A stretch of DNA of 64,000 nt from Ancylobacter mangrovi (GCF_024752355.1 NZ_JANTHZ010000002.1:124001-188000), one strand, 5' to 3'. Shown: positions 19,270-28,048, counted from the stretch's first letter. Numbers and translations: made by a program. The notes: generated from the sequence alone by a model not told the origin.

Positions 19270-20375
19270 GCGATACCGCCAAACGTGAGGTCGCCGTCGC
19301 TTCCGCGCAGAAGCTCGGATTGTTCGATGCCGATATCCATCCGGTGCCGAAGAGCGGCACCGAGATCCGAAGCTATCTCGCGCCCGACTGGCACGGGCAT
19401 TTCGACCATTACCGCGAGTTCCAGCGCAAGCCGTTCGCGAACGCCAATTCCTATCCGCGCGCGGTCCGGGCGCTGTCGCGGCGCGATTCGTGGCCGCCCG
19501 GCGGAGGCCTGCCGGGCTCGGACCTCGAGTTCATGCGCGAGCAGCATCTCGATCCCTACAACATCGAGTGCGGCGTGTTGCAGGTGCTCGATCCGGTCGG
19601 CAACAAGCTGCGCCATCCCGGCTTCGCCGCCGCCATGTGCTCGGCGATCAACGACTGGCAGGCGCTGGCCTGGGCCGAGCCGGAGCCCCGGCTGAAGGGC
19701 TCCATCATCGTGCCGCAGGAGGACACCCGCGCCGCGATCCGAGAGATCGAGCGGCTCGGCAGGTCTCCCCTGTTCCGGCAGATCATGATCAGCCCCCGCA
19801 GCGAGGAGCCGCTCGGGCGCCCGCGCTACTGGCCGATCTACGAGGCCGCCGAGGCGCTCGGCATCAGCGTCACGCTGCATGTCGGCGGCGAGAACGGCTT
19901 TCCGGTCACGCCGGCGGGCCACCCCTCCTTCTTCTTCGAGCAGCGGGAATCGCACGTCCCGGCGGCCGAGGCCGTGCTCACCAGCCTGATCCTCGAAGGG
20001 GTGATCGAGCGCTTCCCGCGGCTGCGGGTGATCACGGTCGAGGCCGGCGGCATCGGCTGGGTGCCGGCGCTCTCCTGGCGGCTCGACCATTGCTGGGAGC
20101 GCATGGGCGGCGAGATACCTCAGGTCCGCAAGCCGCCCTCCAGCTATCTGCGCAGCAATTTCTGGTTCTCCAGCCAGCCGATCGACGAGCCGGAAAAGCC
20201 TGAGCATCTGCGCGAGGTGTTCGATTGGGTGGGCTGGGACCGCATCCTGTTCGCCACCGACTACCCGCACTGGGATTTCGACGACCCGAAATATGCGGTG
20301 AAGTTCGCCATGACCCCGGCCGAGCAGCAGATGTTCTTCCGCGACAATGCGCGCACCGCGTTCGGGCTGCAGTGA
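19266..20375 (+). CDS. ACMSD-type amidohydrolase (paralogue)
   Basis: A 369-residue relative of the preceding protein. Metal-site motifs are FDADIHPVPK near the N-terminus, VTLHVGGENG, VITVEAGGIGW, and ATDYPHWDFDDP at the C-terminus. It is closer to the truncated protein at 1-594 than to its direct neighbour, sharing RYWPIYEAA, the QPIDEPE segment and the end of the protein, which suggests that the two loci carry copies of one module. The stop overlaps or nearly touches the Rieske gene start, so all three genes are one operon. Family members are decarboxylases or hydrolases of cyclic or aromatic acids; the exact reaction is not known. Confidence 0.85.
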   Translation: MSDTAKREVAVASAQKLGLFDADIHPVPKSGTEIRSYLAPDWHGHFDHYREFQRKPFANANSYPRAVRALSRRDSWPPGGGLPGSDLEFMREQHLDPYNIECGVLQVLDPVGNKLRHPGFAAAMCSAINDWQALAWAEPEPRLKGSIIVPQEDTRAAIREIERLGRSPLFRQIMISPRSEEPLGRPRYWPIYEAAEALGISVTLHVGGENGFPVTPAGHPSFFFEQRESHVPAAEAVLTSLILEGVIERFPRLRVITVEAGGIGWVPALSWRLDHCWERMGGEIPQVRKPPSSYLRSNFWFSSQPIDEPEKPEHLREVFDWVGWDRILFATDYPHWDFDDPKYAVKFAMTPAEQQMFFRDNARTAFGLQ

Positions 20376-20377
20376 CG

Positions 20378-20791
20378 ATGGCGCGTTTCGTGGTGGCGAA
20401 GGTCGGCGAGATTCCGCGCGGCGAGCAGAAGGTGGTCCGGGTGAAGGGCCGCGAGATCCTGCTGCTGAACGTCGACGACGAGTACGCCGCTCTGCTCAAC
20501 CGCTGCCCGCACGAGGGGGCGAAGCTTTTGTGCGGCGCTCGGGTGGGGCTGCTCGAATCCGACGAGCCCGGCCGCTTCTCCTATACCCGCCAGGGCGAGT
20601 TCCTGCGCTGCCCGTGGCACGGCTGGGAGTTCGAGATCAGGACCGGTCAGTCCTGGTGCGATCCCAAGGACACCCGGATCAAGAACTACGACGTGAAGAT
20701 CGAGCCGGGGGAGAGCCTGGCGAAGGGCCCCTATGTGGCCGAGAGCTTCCCGGTCCATGTCGAGGACAGCTACATCGTCATCTATCTCTGA
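20378..20791 (+). CDS. Small stand-alone Rieske [2Fe-2S] protein with long cluster loop
   Basis: A 137-residue single-domain Rieske protein. Ligands are C43-P-H45 and C78-P-W-H81, again 32 residues apart, exactly as in the paralogue at 5147. After the second pair both have GWEF-[DE]-IRTG-[KQ]-S-[YW]-CDP, and both end in KGPYVAE/EGPYVAE plus a short strand. There is no catalytic iron domain. The ATG at 20378 is used; a GTG at 20372 overlapping the amidohydrolase stop is the alternative and would mirror the GTGA overlap at 5147. It faces, tail to tail, a ferredoxin reductase gene that could supply electrons. Confidence 0.85.
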   Translation: MARFVVAKVGEIPRGEQKVVRVKGREILLLNVDDEYAALLNRCPHEGAKLLCGARVGLLESDEPGRFSYTRQGEFLRCPWHGWEFEIRTGQSWCDPKDTRIKNYDVKIEPGESLAKGPYVAESFPVHVEDSYIVIYL

Positions 20792-20817
20792 GCGCTCCGC
20801 CCAGGGGGCGCGTGCTG

Positions 20818-21861
20818 TCAGAAAAAGCTGTCGTAGTGGATCTGGCCGCGCGGCACCGAGGCGCCGGTCTCCAGCAACTCGACCAGCGCCTCCACCATCG
20901 GCGCCGGGCCGCACAGATAATAGTCGAAGTTCGGCATGTCGGCGCTCGCCAGCACCTTCTGCACGATCTCGTGGATGAAGCCGCGATGCCCGGTCCAGTC
21001 GGCCGCGCCCGCGGCAGTCGGATCGGAGATCGCCACATGGCATTCGGCATGGGTGTGCAGGCGGCGGTTCTCCTGCCAGAAGGTCGTCGTGCACAGGTCG
21101 TCCGGGCCGCGCCCGCCATAGAAGACCGTGATCCTGCGGTGCTCCAGCAGTTCGTCGTCGGCCACCGCCGCGCGCGCGATCGAGATGATCGGCGACAGGC
21201 CGGAGCCGCCGGCGATGCAGATGATGTCGCGCCCGGTGTCGGTGCGCAGATAGGCGTTGCCATAGGGGCCGTCGAGCTCGACAGCCGCGCCCTCTTCCAT
21301 CTCGAACAGCCGCCCGGTGCCCGCGCCGCCCGGCACGCGGCGCACCACGAACTCCCAGCGGCCGTCCTCATTGGCGAGATTGGACATGGAATAGGCGCGC
21401 CGCCCCGCGACGCCGGGCAGTTGCAGCAACGCGAACTGGCCGGGCAGGAAGCGGGCGGCGCCCTCGGCGGCGAAGGCGAACTCGGCCATACCCGGGGCCA
21501 GCATGCGGCGGGAGACGAGCCGCGCCGGCCGCCGCGCCGGCCGGATCGGTGGCGCCAGTGCCGGGTCGGGGCGCAGCTTGATGGTGCAGTCGCCGAGCGG
21601 ACGCGACTGGCAGGCCAGCCGGCGCCCGCGCTCGCGGGCCCTCGGCGACAGGCCCTTGGCCTCCAGCCAGATGTCCTCGACGGCGCCGCCGGCGAGGTCG
21701 AAATAGCACTTGCCGCAGCCGCCCGAGAGGCATTCATGCGGCAGGCCGATGCCCGCGCGCAGCCCGCCGCTGAGAATGGTGTCGTCCTTGCCGCAGGGAA
21801 AGGCCAGCGGCCCGCCGGCTATGGTGACGGTGTGGATGCCGGCCTTGATGTCAGTGCCCAT
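20818..21861 (-). CDS. Oxygenase-type ferredoxin reductase (2Fe-2S, FAD, NAD domains)
   Basis: A 347-residue electron-transfer protein. An N-terminal plant-type ferredoxin domain carries C44, C49, C52 and C84 (CLSGGCGKC then C). The FAD domain has RRAYSMSNLA and the NAD domain GGSGLSPIISIAR and the C-terminal YYLCGPAPMVEAL. The layout matches reductases of the toluene monooxygenase (TmoF) and XylA type, which move electrons from NADH to a Rieske ferredoxin or oxygenase. The gene follows a Rieske ferredoxin gene (21 bases upstream on the same strand) and converges on the small Rieske protein. No oxygenase large subunit is found in the window, so the final acceptor is open. Confidence 0.9.
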   Translation of the reverse strand: MGTDIKAGIHTVTIAGGPLAFPCGKDDTILSGGLRAGIGLPHECLSGGCGKCYFDLAGGAVEDIWLEAKGLSPRARERGRRLACQSRPLGDCTIKLRPDPALAPPIRPARRPARLVSRRMLAPGMAEFAFAAEGAARFLPGQFALLQLPGVAGRRAYSMSNLANEDGRWEFVVRRVPGGAGTGRLFEMEEGAAVELDGPYGNAYLRTDTGRDIICIAGGSGLSPIISIARAAVADDELLEHRRITVFYGGRGPDDLCTTTFWQENRRLHTHAECHVAISDPTAAGAADWTGHRGFIHEIVQKVLASADMPNFDYYLCGPAPMVEALVELLETGASVPRGQIHYDSFF

Positions 21862-21882
21862 GAGCCCGTCCCGAACCGGCGG

Positions 21883-22218
21883 TCAGCGCGGCATCGCCAC
21901 GTAGATCTCGCCGTCCTCGAGCCGCACCTCGTAGGTCTGCAGATCCTTGGTGACCGGCGCGCAGACACCCTTGCCGGTCTTCACGTTGAACGCGCCGCCA
22001 TGCAGCGGGCACTCGATGGTCTCGCCGTCGAGCCAGCCGTCGGACAGGTAAGCGAGGGCATGGGTGCAGATATTGTCGGTCGCGAACACGCCGCCCTCGT
22101 CCTCGAGCCGGTAGAGGGCGATCGACTTGTCGCCGATGGCGACGCCCAGGATCGCTCCCTCGCCGAGCTCGGCCAGCGAGGCGGCCCGAACCCAGGTCAC
22201 ATTTTCGGTGGTCGTCAC
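21883..22218 (-). CDS. Rieske-type ferredoxin
   Basis: A 111-residue ferredoxin. Ligands C51-T-H53 and C70-P-L-H73 are 16 residues apart, the normal spacing, which makes it a useful contrast with the two long-loop proteins. It has the compact fold of ferredoxin components of dioxygenases (MocE, BphF) and of NirD. It is upstream of, and presumably reduced by, the 20818-21861 reductase. The pair is a complete NADH-to-ferredoxin chain. Confidence 0.9.
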   Translation of the reverse strand: MTTTENVTWVRAASLAELGEGAILGVAIGDKSIALYRLEDEGGVFATDNICTHALAYLSDGWLDGETIECPLHGGAFNVKTGKGVCAPVTKDLQTYEVRLEDGEIYVAMPR

Positions 22219-22365
22219 GTTCTGCCCGCTCGTCTGTTGGAGGAGCCGCCGAGGGCTCTCGCGTTGATCCCTGGCGCGCCGGTCCCGGAAGGGATTTCAG
22301 GTGGCGCGCCGCGCCGCTTTCCACGCCGCGAAGACGATGCGCCCTTGTAACATAGACCGGAGCCA

Positions 22366-22386
22366 TGTAAACATAAAATCACAGAA
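22366..22386 (-). promoter_or_regulatory. 21-bp operator candidate, copy 2 (ltnD-deoR)
   Basis: Read on the minus strand it is TTCTGTGA, TTT, TATG, T, TTACA, matching the 12159 site at 17 of 21 positions. It lies 34 bases before the ltnD start, within an AT-rich spot of the divergent region to the Rieske ferredoxin gene. On the plus strand an ATGT-AA-ACAT inverted repeat is part of it (22365-22374). Confidence 0.55.
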
Positions 22387-22419
22387 TCCGATCAAATCGT
22401 AACGGAGAATACGGCCGCG

Positions 22420-23328
22420 ATGACCCCGAAAATGAACTCCGTCGGCGTCATCGGATTGGGATCGATGGGTTACGGCGTCGCGACCTCCTGCATCGCAGCG
22501 GGGCTCGAGACCTACGGCTCGGACATCCGGCCGGAGGTATGCGCCAGGCTGATCGCCGAGGGCGCGGCGGATGCCTCGACCTCGCCGGCGGCCTTCGCCG
22601 GCCGGCTCGACGCGGTCATCCTGCTCGTGGTCTCCGCGGCGCAGTGCGAGGAGGCGCTGTTCGGCGAGGACGGCCTCGCGCCGAAGCTTCGCCCCGGCGT
22701 GCCGGTGGTAATCTCCGCCACCATCGCGCCGGCCGATTCACGCCGGCTCGGCGCGCGGCTCGCCGGGATGGGCCTGCCCATGCTGGACGCGCCGGTGTCC
22801 GGCGGCTCGATCAAGGCCGGCAAGGGGCAGCTCACGGTGATGGCGGCGGGCGCGCCGGAGACCTTCGACGCCGTCGCGCCGCTGCTCGATGCCATGGCCG
22901 AGAAGGTGTACCGCACCGGCACGCAGATCGGCGACGGGGCGATGGTGAAGACCGTGCACCAGCTCCTCGCCGGCGTGCACATCGCCGTCGCCGCCGAGGC
23001 GATGGCGCTCGCCGCGCGGGCCGGCATTCCGCTCGAGCTGATGTACGATGTCGTCACCCATTCCGCCGGCAATTCCTGGATGTTCGCCGACCGGATGCAG
23101 CACGTGCTCGACGGGGACTACACGCCGCGCTCGGCGGTCGATATCTTCGTCAAGGATCTCGGCCTGGTGAACGCGACCGGCGACAGCCTTTCCTTCCCTC
23201 TGCCGCTCGCGCGGAAGGCCTACGAGCTGTTCGCCAAGGCGAGCGAGCAGGGCTTCGGCAAGCTGGATGACAGTGCTGTTATAATGAATTATGTCGGTTC
23301 CGAGCTCCCGGGCACCCGGGACAACTGA
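22420..23328 (+). CDS. ltnD: L-threonate dehydrogenase-like 3-hydroxyacid dehydrogenase
   Basis: A 302-residue NAD-dependent enzyme of the 3-hydroxyisobutyrate dehydrogenase superfamily. The nucleotide motif is VIGLGSMGYGVA near residue 9, the substrate loop DAPVSGGSIKAGKG, and the catalytic lysine is in GAMVKTVHQLLAGVH. The segment from AGVHIAVAAEAM through YDVVTHSAGNSWMF to YTPRSAVDIFVKDLGLV is characteristic of LtnD (YgbJ), which oxidises L-threonate at C2 to 2-oxo-tetronate. A DeoR regulator follows 15 bases later, a common arrangement for these genes. Its product would be shared with DenD and passed to the OtnI-, OtnK- and OtnC-like enzymes elsewhere in the window. Confidence 0.8.
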   Translation: MTPKMNSVGVIGLGSMGYGVATSCIAAGLETYGSDIRPEVCARLIAEGAADASTSPAAFAGRLDAVILLVVSAAQCEEALFGEDGLAPKLRPGVPVVISATIAPADSRRLGARLAGMGLPMLDAPVSGGSIKAGKGQLTVMAAGAPETFDAVAPLLDAMAEKVYRTGTQIGDGAMVKTVHQLLAGVHIAVAAEAMALAARAGIPLELMYDVVTHSAGNSWMFADRMQHVLDGDYTPRSAVDIFVKDLGLVNATGDSLSFPLPLARKAYELFAKASEQGFGKLDDSAVIMNYVGSELPGTRDN

Positions 23329-23343
23329 AGAACGGCGAGGCAC

Positions 23344-24165
23344 ATGGCGAAACTGGCGAGTGCTTCGGCGTCGGCGCGGTTGAAGGCCAGCCGCGACGGG
23401 CAGCCGATGATCCCGGCGGAACGGCAGCACTTCATCATCGACCGGCTGGACGAGATGGGCGTGCTCAGCATCGCCGCTCTGAGCGAGGTGCTCGGCGTGT
23501 CGCAGATGACGGTCCGCCGCGACATCGAACAGCTCGAGCGGGCCGGGCGCGTAATGTCCGTCACCGGCGGGGTTCAGCTTCCCGAGCGCATCCTCTCCGA
23601 GCCCTCGCACACCATAAAGGGGCAGATGCACCGCGCCGAGAAGGTGGCGATCGGCCGGCTCGCCGCCTCCATGGTGAAGAGCAATGACGTGATCTATCTC
23701 GACGCCGGCACCACCACGCTTGAGATCGCCAAGCGGCTGCTCAACCTGCCCGACATCACCGTCGTCACCAACGACTTCACCATCTGCAGCACGCTGGCCG
23801 CGGCCGCGCACTGCCAGCTCTGCCACACCGGCGGGCGCGTGGACCGCGAGAACCAGTCCTGCATCGGCAACCGCGCCGCCGACATGGTGAAGCAGTTCAA
23901 TTTCGACATCGCCTTCATCTCGACCTCCTCATGGGGCATGCGCGGCATTTCCACGCCGTCCGAAGACAAGATCGCGGTGAAGACATCGGCGGTCGAATGC
24001 GCCGTGCGCAGTGTGCTGGTGACGGATTCGAGCAAGTACGGAAAGCTCGCCGCCTATCACTCGCTGCCGCTGCGCGCCTTCACCACCATCATCTCCGATT
24101 CCGGGCTGGCCGAAACCGTGTGCCAGGGCATCCGCGAACAGGGTATCGAATTGCTGGTCGCCTGA
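23344..24165 (+). CDS. DeoR-family regulator
   Basis: A 273-residue repressor. After about 20 loose residues comes the DeoR helix-turn-helix (RQHFIIDRLDEMGVLSIAALSEVLGVSQMTVRRDIEQLE), then the sugar-phosphate-isomerase-like sensor domain with the conserved YLDAGTTTLEIAK and, near the end, VTDSSKYGK. Such sensors bind phosphorylated sugars or acid sugars. The gene is co-transcribed with ltnD, so its effector is likely a tetronate-pathway phosphate, and the 21-bp sites at 22366 and 12159 are its most likely targets. A TATAAT at 23280-23285, inside the end of ltnD, could add an internal promoter. Confidence 0.9.
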   Translation: MAKLASASASARLKASRDGQPMIPAERQHFIIDRLDEMGVLSIAALSEVLGVSQMTVRRDIEQLERAGRVMSVTGGVQLPERILSEPSHTIKGQMHRAEKVAIGRLAASMVKSNDVIYLDAGTTTLEIAKRLLNLPDITVVTNDFTICSTLAAAAHCQLCHTGGRVDRENQSCIGNRAADMVKQFNFDIAFISTSSWGMRGISTPSEDKIAVKTSAVECAVRSVLVTDSSKYGKLAAYHSLPLRAFTTIISDSGLAETVCQGIREQGIELLVA

Positions 24166-24190
24166 GGGCGGACGAGCCAGGCCCGCCCTC
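24164..24190. terminator. Bidirectional hairpin between convergent genes
   Basis: GAGGGCGG at 24164-24171 pairs perfectly with CCGCCCTC at 24183-24190 across an 11-base loop. It spans the deoR stop codon and faces the end of the minus-strand dehydrogenase gene. Confidence 0.5.
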
Positions 24191-24219
24191 TCCAGCACCG
24201 GGGCGCGTCGCGCCGGCTA

Positions 24220-25413
24220 TCAGCCGGCCCGCGCGGCTTGTCCCGCGGCCTGCTCCATCGCCGTCGGCAGGGCGCCGCGCAGGAAGTCGCGCAGTTCGCC
24301 CGAGGGCCAGCTCCGCCCTTCGATCGCGTCGAAGGAAGGCGCGCGCCATTGCGGCGTCCCGCCCTCCGCGCTCACGCGCGACATGGCGGCGATCACGGTG
24401 CGGGTGAAGTCGCTCGTCGACACGCCGGCGCCGTTGGCGGCGAGGTCCGAGGTCAGGGCGCTGCCCTCGCGCAGCACCAGCGCCAGCGCCCGCTCGATCC
24501 GCCGCGCGGCGGCGAACCGGCCGACATGGTCGAGCAGCAGCACCGCCGCGCGCAGCAGCGCGGTGGGATTGGCGAGGTTGCGGCCGGCGATGTCCGGCGC
24601 GGTGCCGTGCACCGCCTCGAACAGCGCGACCTCGCGGCCGAGATTGATCGAGGCGCAGACCCCGAGCCCGCCGACGAGGCCGGCGGTGAGGTCGCTCAGG
24701 ATGTCGCCGTAGAGATTGCTGGTGACGATGACGTCGAAGCTTTCCGGCCGGGTCACGAGGCGGCAGGCGGCCGCGTCGACCAGGATCCGGTCGGCCTCGA
24801 TGCCCTTCCAGCGCGCCGCTTCCTCGTCGAAGATGCGGTCGAAGCCGCCATCGGTCACCTTGAGGATGTTCGACTTCGAGATGCCGGTGACGCGGCGCCG
24901 TCCCAGCGCCTGCGCGACCGCGAACGCGGCCTGGCAGATCCGGCGCGTATTGGTCTGCGAGTTCGCCTTCAGCGCCACCGAGACGCCCCGGTCGAGCCCG
25001 TATTCGAGGCCGAGATAGAGATCCTCGAGGTTCTCGCGGATCAGGACGAGGTCGACGCCCGGGAAACGGGCATGCCCCTCGAGGCCGGGCAGTACCGCGG
25101 CCGGGCGGATGGCGGCGAAGGTCTCGAAGGTCTCGCGCAGCCGGACATTGGCGCTGCGCTCGCCGCCGCCCAGCGGCGTCGCCAGCGGCGCCTTGAGCGC
25201 GACCCCGCAGCGGCGGATGGTGTCGATCGTCGCCGCCGGCAGGCCGGTCGGGTCGCCGCCTCGAAACACGCGCTCGCCCGCCGCGCACGGAATCCATTCG
25301 ATGCCGGCGCCGGCCGCGTCGACGATCTCGGTGACGGCGGCGCTGATCTCGGGACCGATGCCGTCCCCGGGGAGGAGTGCGACCGGGATCGCGTCGGTGC
25401 TGTTCGATGTCAT
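24220..25413 (-). CDS. Isopropylmalate/tartrate/isocitrate dehydrogenase family enzyme
   Basis: A 397-residue beta-decarboxylating dehydrogenase. Features include VALLPGDGIGPEI at the N-terminus, the substrate arginine region around LVLIRENLEDLYLGLEY, the KSNILK motif, and VTSNLYGDILSDLTAGLVGG with the metal-binding aspartates, then FEAVHGTAPDIAGR. These enzymes oxidise a 2-hydroxy acid and release CO2. The start at 25413 has AAAGG eight bases upstream; an ATG at 25431 overlaps the upstream stop (ATGA) and is equally in frame. The family-typical core ends near residue 340; the extra tail of about 40 residues is unusual. Tartrate or malate-like substrates fit the neighbourhood better than leucine synthesis. 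Confidence 0.8.
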   Translation of the reverse strand: MTSNSTDAIPVALLPGDGIGPEISAAVTEIVDAAGAGIEWIPCAAGERVFRGGDPTGLPAATIDTIRRCGVALKAPLATPLGGGERSANVRLRETFETFAAIRPAAVLPGLEGHARFPGVDLVLIRENLEDLYLGLEYGLDRGVSVALKANSQTNTRRICQAAFAVAQALGRRRVTGISKSNILKVTDGGFDRIFDEEAARWKGIEADRILVDAAACRLVTRPESFDVIVTSNLYGDILSDLTAGLVGGLGVCASINLGREVALFEAVHGTAPDIAGRNLANPTALLRAAVLLLDHVGRFAAARRIERALALVLREGSALTSDLAANGAGVSTSDFTRTVIAAMSRVSAEGGTPQWRAPSFDAIEGRSWPSGELRDFLRGALPTAMEQAAGQAARAG

Positions 25414-25427
25414 CGGATGGGCCTTTG

Positions 25428-26288
25428 TCATTGTTCGGCGAAAGCGGTGAGGCCGAAGAGGCGGGCAGGGTTGGTCGTGAGGATCGCGCGGCGCGCGCCG
25501 GCGTCGGGCACCCAGCGGGCGAGCCAGTCGAGCGTGTCGGTGTAGCGGTAGCGGCCCTCGAACTGGGTCCATGGCCAGTCGCTGCCCCAGACCACGCGGC
25601 CGGGGCCGACGGTGGCGACGAGCGCACCGGCGCATCCGGCGGCGGCGCCGTCGGCGAAGCGGTAGGGACCGGAGAACTTGAACCAGAGGTTCTCCGTCTC
25701 CGCCGCCGCGGCGAGCAGCGCCTCGAAGCCGCCGCTCGCGTCGCCGGCGGGCGTGCGGCCGAAATGGTCCACCAGCACCGGTCCGGGAAGCTGCGGCAGG
25801 CACGGCGCGATCGATCGCCACTGCGCCCCCTCCGCCTGGATCTCGATCACGAGGCCGGCGGCGGCCAGGCGCTCGGCCATCTCGCGGTGGACGCCGCGGC
25901 TGAAATCGGGCGCCGGCCCGCCGATGCAGTTGAGCCGGATGCCGACGATGCCGGCCCTGCGTAGCGTGGCGAGGTCCTCCGCGCCCATGCCGGGATCGAT
26001 CACCGCCACGCCGGCGAAGGCGCCGCGCGAGCGCAGCACCTGCTCGATCACGTAGCTGTTATCCGTGCCGAGAAAGCTCGGCTGGACCAGGATCGCGCGG
26101 GCGATGCCGGCCGGCCGCATCACGCCGAGCAGGTCCGCCGCGGTCGCGTCGTAATCGGGCTGGTAGCGCCGCTGTGCGGCGAGCGGGAGGCTGCGCTCGA
26201 ACACATGGACATGGGTGTCGACCGTGGCCGGCATGTCTGCCGCAAGCCGGAAGCCGCCCTGGAAAGCCGATGCTGCATCCCGACTCAT
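25428..26288 (-). CDS. PDC-lactonase-like amidohydrolase
   Basis: A 286-residue amidohydrolase of the LigI (2-pyrone-4,6-dicarboxylate lactonase) and sugar-lactonase branch. The metal motif TVDTHVHVFER is near residue 20; others are LVQPSFLGTDNSYV, GIRLNCIGG, LVDHFGR and the C-terminal WGSDWPWTQFE. Enzymes of this branch open lactones to carboxylic acids. The ATG at 26288 has AAGGTGG ten bases upstream; the frame stays open further upstream but crosses the promoter region. It overlaps or abuts the dehydrogenase gene, so lactone opening followed by oxidative decarboxylation is a plausible two-step route. Confidence 0.8.
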   Translation of the reverse strand: MSRDAASAFQGGFRLAADMPATVDTHVHVFERSLPLAAQRRYQPDYDATAADLLGVMRPAGIARAILVQPSFLGTDNSYVIEQVLRSRGAFAGVAVIDPGMGAEDLATLRRAGIVGIRLNCIGGPAPDFSRGVHREMAERLAAAGLVIEIQAEGAQWRSIAPCLPQLPGPVLVDHFGRTPAGDASGGFEALLAAAAETENLWFKFSGPYRFADGAAAGCAGALVATVGPGRVVWGSDWPWTQFEGRYRYTDTLDWLARWVPDAGARRAILTTNPARLFGLTAFAEQ

Positions 26289-26385
26289 TCTCGACAAACC
26301 ACCTTGATTGACTCCAATAGAGTTATATAAGACTAGAGCTATAAGCAGGACATCAAGGTCTTGCAAGCGCCAGGAGGAGACGGAC
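26289..26385. promoter_or_regulatory. Divergent promoter region, lactonase / amino-acid ABC operon
   Basis: A short AT-rich gap. It has the inverted repeat ACTC-CAATA-GAGT at 26311-26323 followed by TTATATAA, which could be an operator overlapping a -10 element. AGGAGG at 26372-26377 is the ribosome site of the ATPase gene. Confidence 0.35.
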
Positions 26386-27156
26386 GTGGCGATGAGCGAA
26401 GCGAGGGCCCAAGAGGCCGACACGCCGGCGATCGTCATCGACAAGGTGACCAAGCACTACGGCCCGCACCGCGCGCTCGACGACGTGGAGCTGAGCGTCG
26501 CCAAGGGCGAGGTCGTGGTCATCATCGGCCCGTCGGGCTCGGGCAAGTCGACGCTGTGCCGGACCATCAACCGGCTGGAGACGGTCGACAGCGGCCGCAT
26601 CCTCGTCAATGGCCAGCCCCTGCCGGCCGAGGGGCGCGAGCTCGCCCAGCTTCGCGCCAGCGTCGGCATGGTGTTCCAGTCGTTCAACCTGTTCGCCCAC
26701 CGCACCGTGCTCGAGAACGTCACGCTCGGCCCGATGCGTGTGCGCGGCCTGAGCGCGAAGGCCGCCCGCCGGCGCGCGCTCGAACTGCTCGAGCGCGTCG
26801 GCGTGCACGAGCATGCGTACAAGATGCCGGCCCAGCTCTCGGGCGGGCAGCAGCAGCGGGTGGCGATCGCCCGCGCGCTCGCCATGGACCCCGAGGTGAT
26901 GCTGTTCGACGAGCCGACCTCGGCGCTCGACCCGGAAATGGTCAGCGACGTGCTCGACGTCATGCGCGCCCTCGCCGAGGGCGGCATGACCATGGTGGTC
27001 GTGACCCACGAGATGGGCTTCGCCCGCTCGGCGGCGGACCGGGTCGTGTTCATGGATGGCGGGCGCATCGTCGAGCAGGCCGAGCCCGAAGCCTTCTTCG
27101 CCGCGCCGAAGAGCGAACGGGCGCGGGACTTCCTCGCCAAGGTTCTCCAGCACTGA
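26386..27156 (+). CDS. Polar amino-acid-type ABC transporter ATP-binding protein
   Basis: ATPase (256 residues) of the HisP/GlnQ family. Walker [10 protein letters not shown], the Q-loop [10 protein letters not shown], the signature [15 protein letters not shown], Walker [14 protein letters not shown] and [10 protein letters not shown] are all present, and there is no TOBE domain, as expected for this family. The GTG at 26386 is chosen for its eight-base distance from AGGAGG; the ATG at 26392 is the alternative. It leads an operon of ATPase, binding protein and two permeases, followed by a GntR regulator and sugar-acid enzymes, so the substrate may be a small acid rather than an amino acid. 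Confidence 0.9.
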   Translation: MAMSEARAQEADTPAIVIDKVTKHYGPHRALDDVELSVAKGEVVVIIGPSGSGKSTLCRTINRLETVDSGRILVNGQPLPAEGRELAQLRASVGMVFQSFNLFAHRTVLENVTLGPMRVRGLSAKAARRRALELLERVGVHEHAYKMPAQLSGGQQQRVAIARALAMDPEVMLFDEPTSALDPEMVSDVLDVMRALAEGGMTMVVVTHEMGFARSAADRVVFMDGGRIVEQAEPEAFFAAPKSERARDFLAKVLQH

Positions 27157-27205
27157 CCCCCGTCGCGAGCGACGGCTCTCCACCACAACAACAGGGACGG
27201 AAACG

Positions 27206-28048
27206 ATGAAACTCTTTGCTTCGATGGCGCTGCTCTGCGCCGTATGCGCCGGCGCCACGGCGGCGGTCGCGCAGGACGCGCCGAACTTTCCGGCCGGCTC
27301 GACCATGGAGCGCCTGTCCAAGGCGCCGAACCTGCGCGTCGGGGTGAAGTTCGACCAGCCGCTGTTCGGGCTGCGCGACCTGTCCGGCAAGCCGGTCGGC
27401 TTCGACGTCGAGATCGCCAAGCTCATCGCCGGCAAGCTCGGCGTGCCGCCCGAGCGCATCACCTGGGTCGAGACCTCCTCCGCCAACCGCGAGCCGTTCC
27501 TCGAGCAGGGCAAGGTCGACTACATCGTCGCCACCTACGCCATGAACGACAAGCGCAAGAAGGTCATTAACTTCGCCGGGCCGTATATCGTCGGCGGCCA
27601 GGACCTGATGGTGAAGAAGGGCAACCCGCTCAAGATCACGGGACCGGCCGACCTCGCCGGCCGCAAGGCCTGCGTCATCAACGGCAGCGAGGGCCAGGCG
27701 GTGCTGGTGCGCGACTACAAGGACGCGACCGTGGTGCCGTTCGACGTGATCTCCAAATGCGTCGAGGCGCTGAAGAACGGCTCGGTCGACGCGGTGGCCA
27801 CGACCAACTTCATCCTCGCCGGCCTCGTCAGCCGCGACCCCTCGAACCTCGAGCTGGTCGGCAAGCCCTTCACCCGCGAGCCCTGGGGCATCGGCATGCC
27901 GAAGTCCGAACCGGACCTCTGCCGCTTCGCCGAGAAATCGCTGACCGAGGCCGACAAGGACGGCACCTACGCCAAGCTCTACGACGCCAAGCTGAAGCCC
28001 TATCTCGGCGGCGAGGGCAAGCTGCCGGAACTGGACCCCTGCCCGTGA
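27206..28048 (+). CDS. ABC transporter substrate-binding protein (family 3)
   Basis: Periplasmic binding protein (280 residues) of the amino-acid family. A Sec signal peptide (MKLFASMALLCAVCAGATAA, cleavage after VAQ or TAAVA) is clear. The mature domain shows LRVGVKFDQPLFG, the GFDVEIAKLIAGKLG motif typical of family 3 and the second-lobe DLAGRKACVINGSEG. It lies between the ATPase and the permeases of the same importer. Confidence 0.9.
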   Translation: MKLFASMALLCAVCAGATAAVAQDAPNFPAGSTMERLSKAPNLRVGVKFDQPLFGLRDLSGKPVGFDVEIAKLIAGKLGVPPERITWVETSSANREPFLEQGKVDYIVATYAMNDKRKKVINFAGPYIVGGQDLMVKKGNPLKITGPADLAGRKACVINGSEGQAVLVRDYKDATVVPFDVISKCVEALKNGSVDAVATTNFILAGLVSRDPSNLELVGKPFTREPWGIGMPKSEPDLCRFAEKSLTEADKDGTYAKLYDAKLKPYLGGEGKLPELDPCP

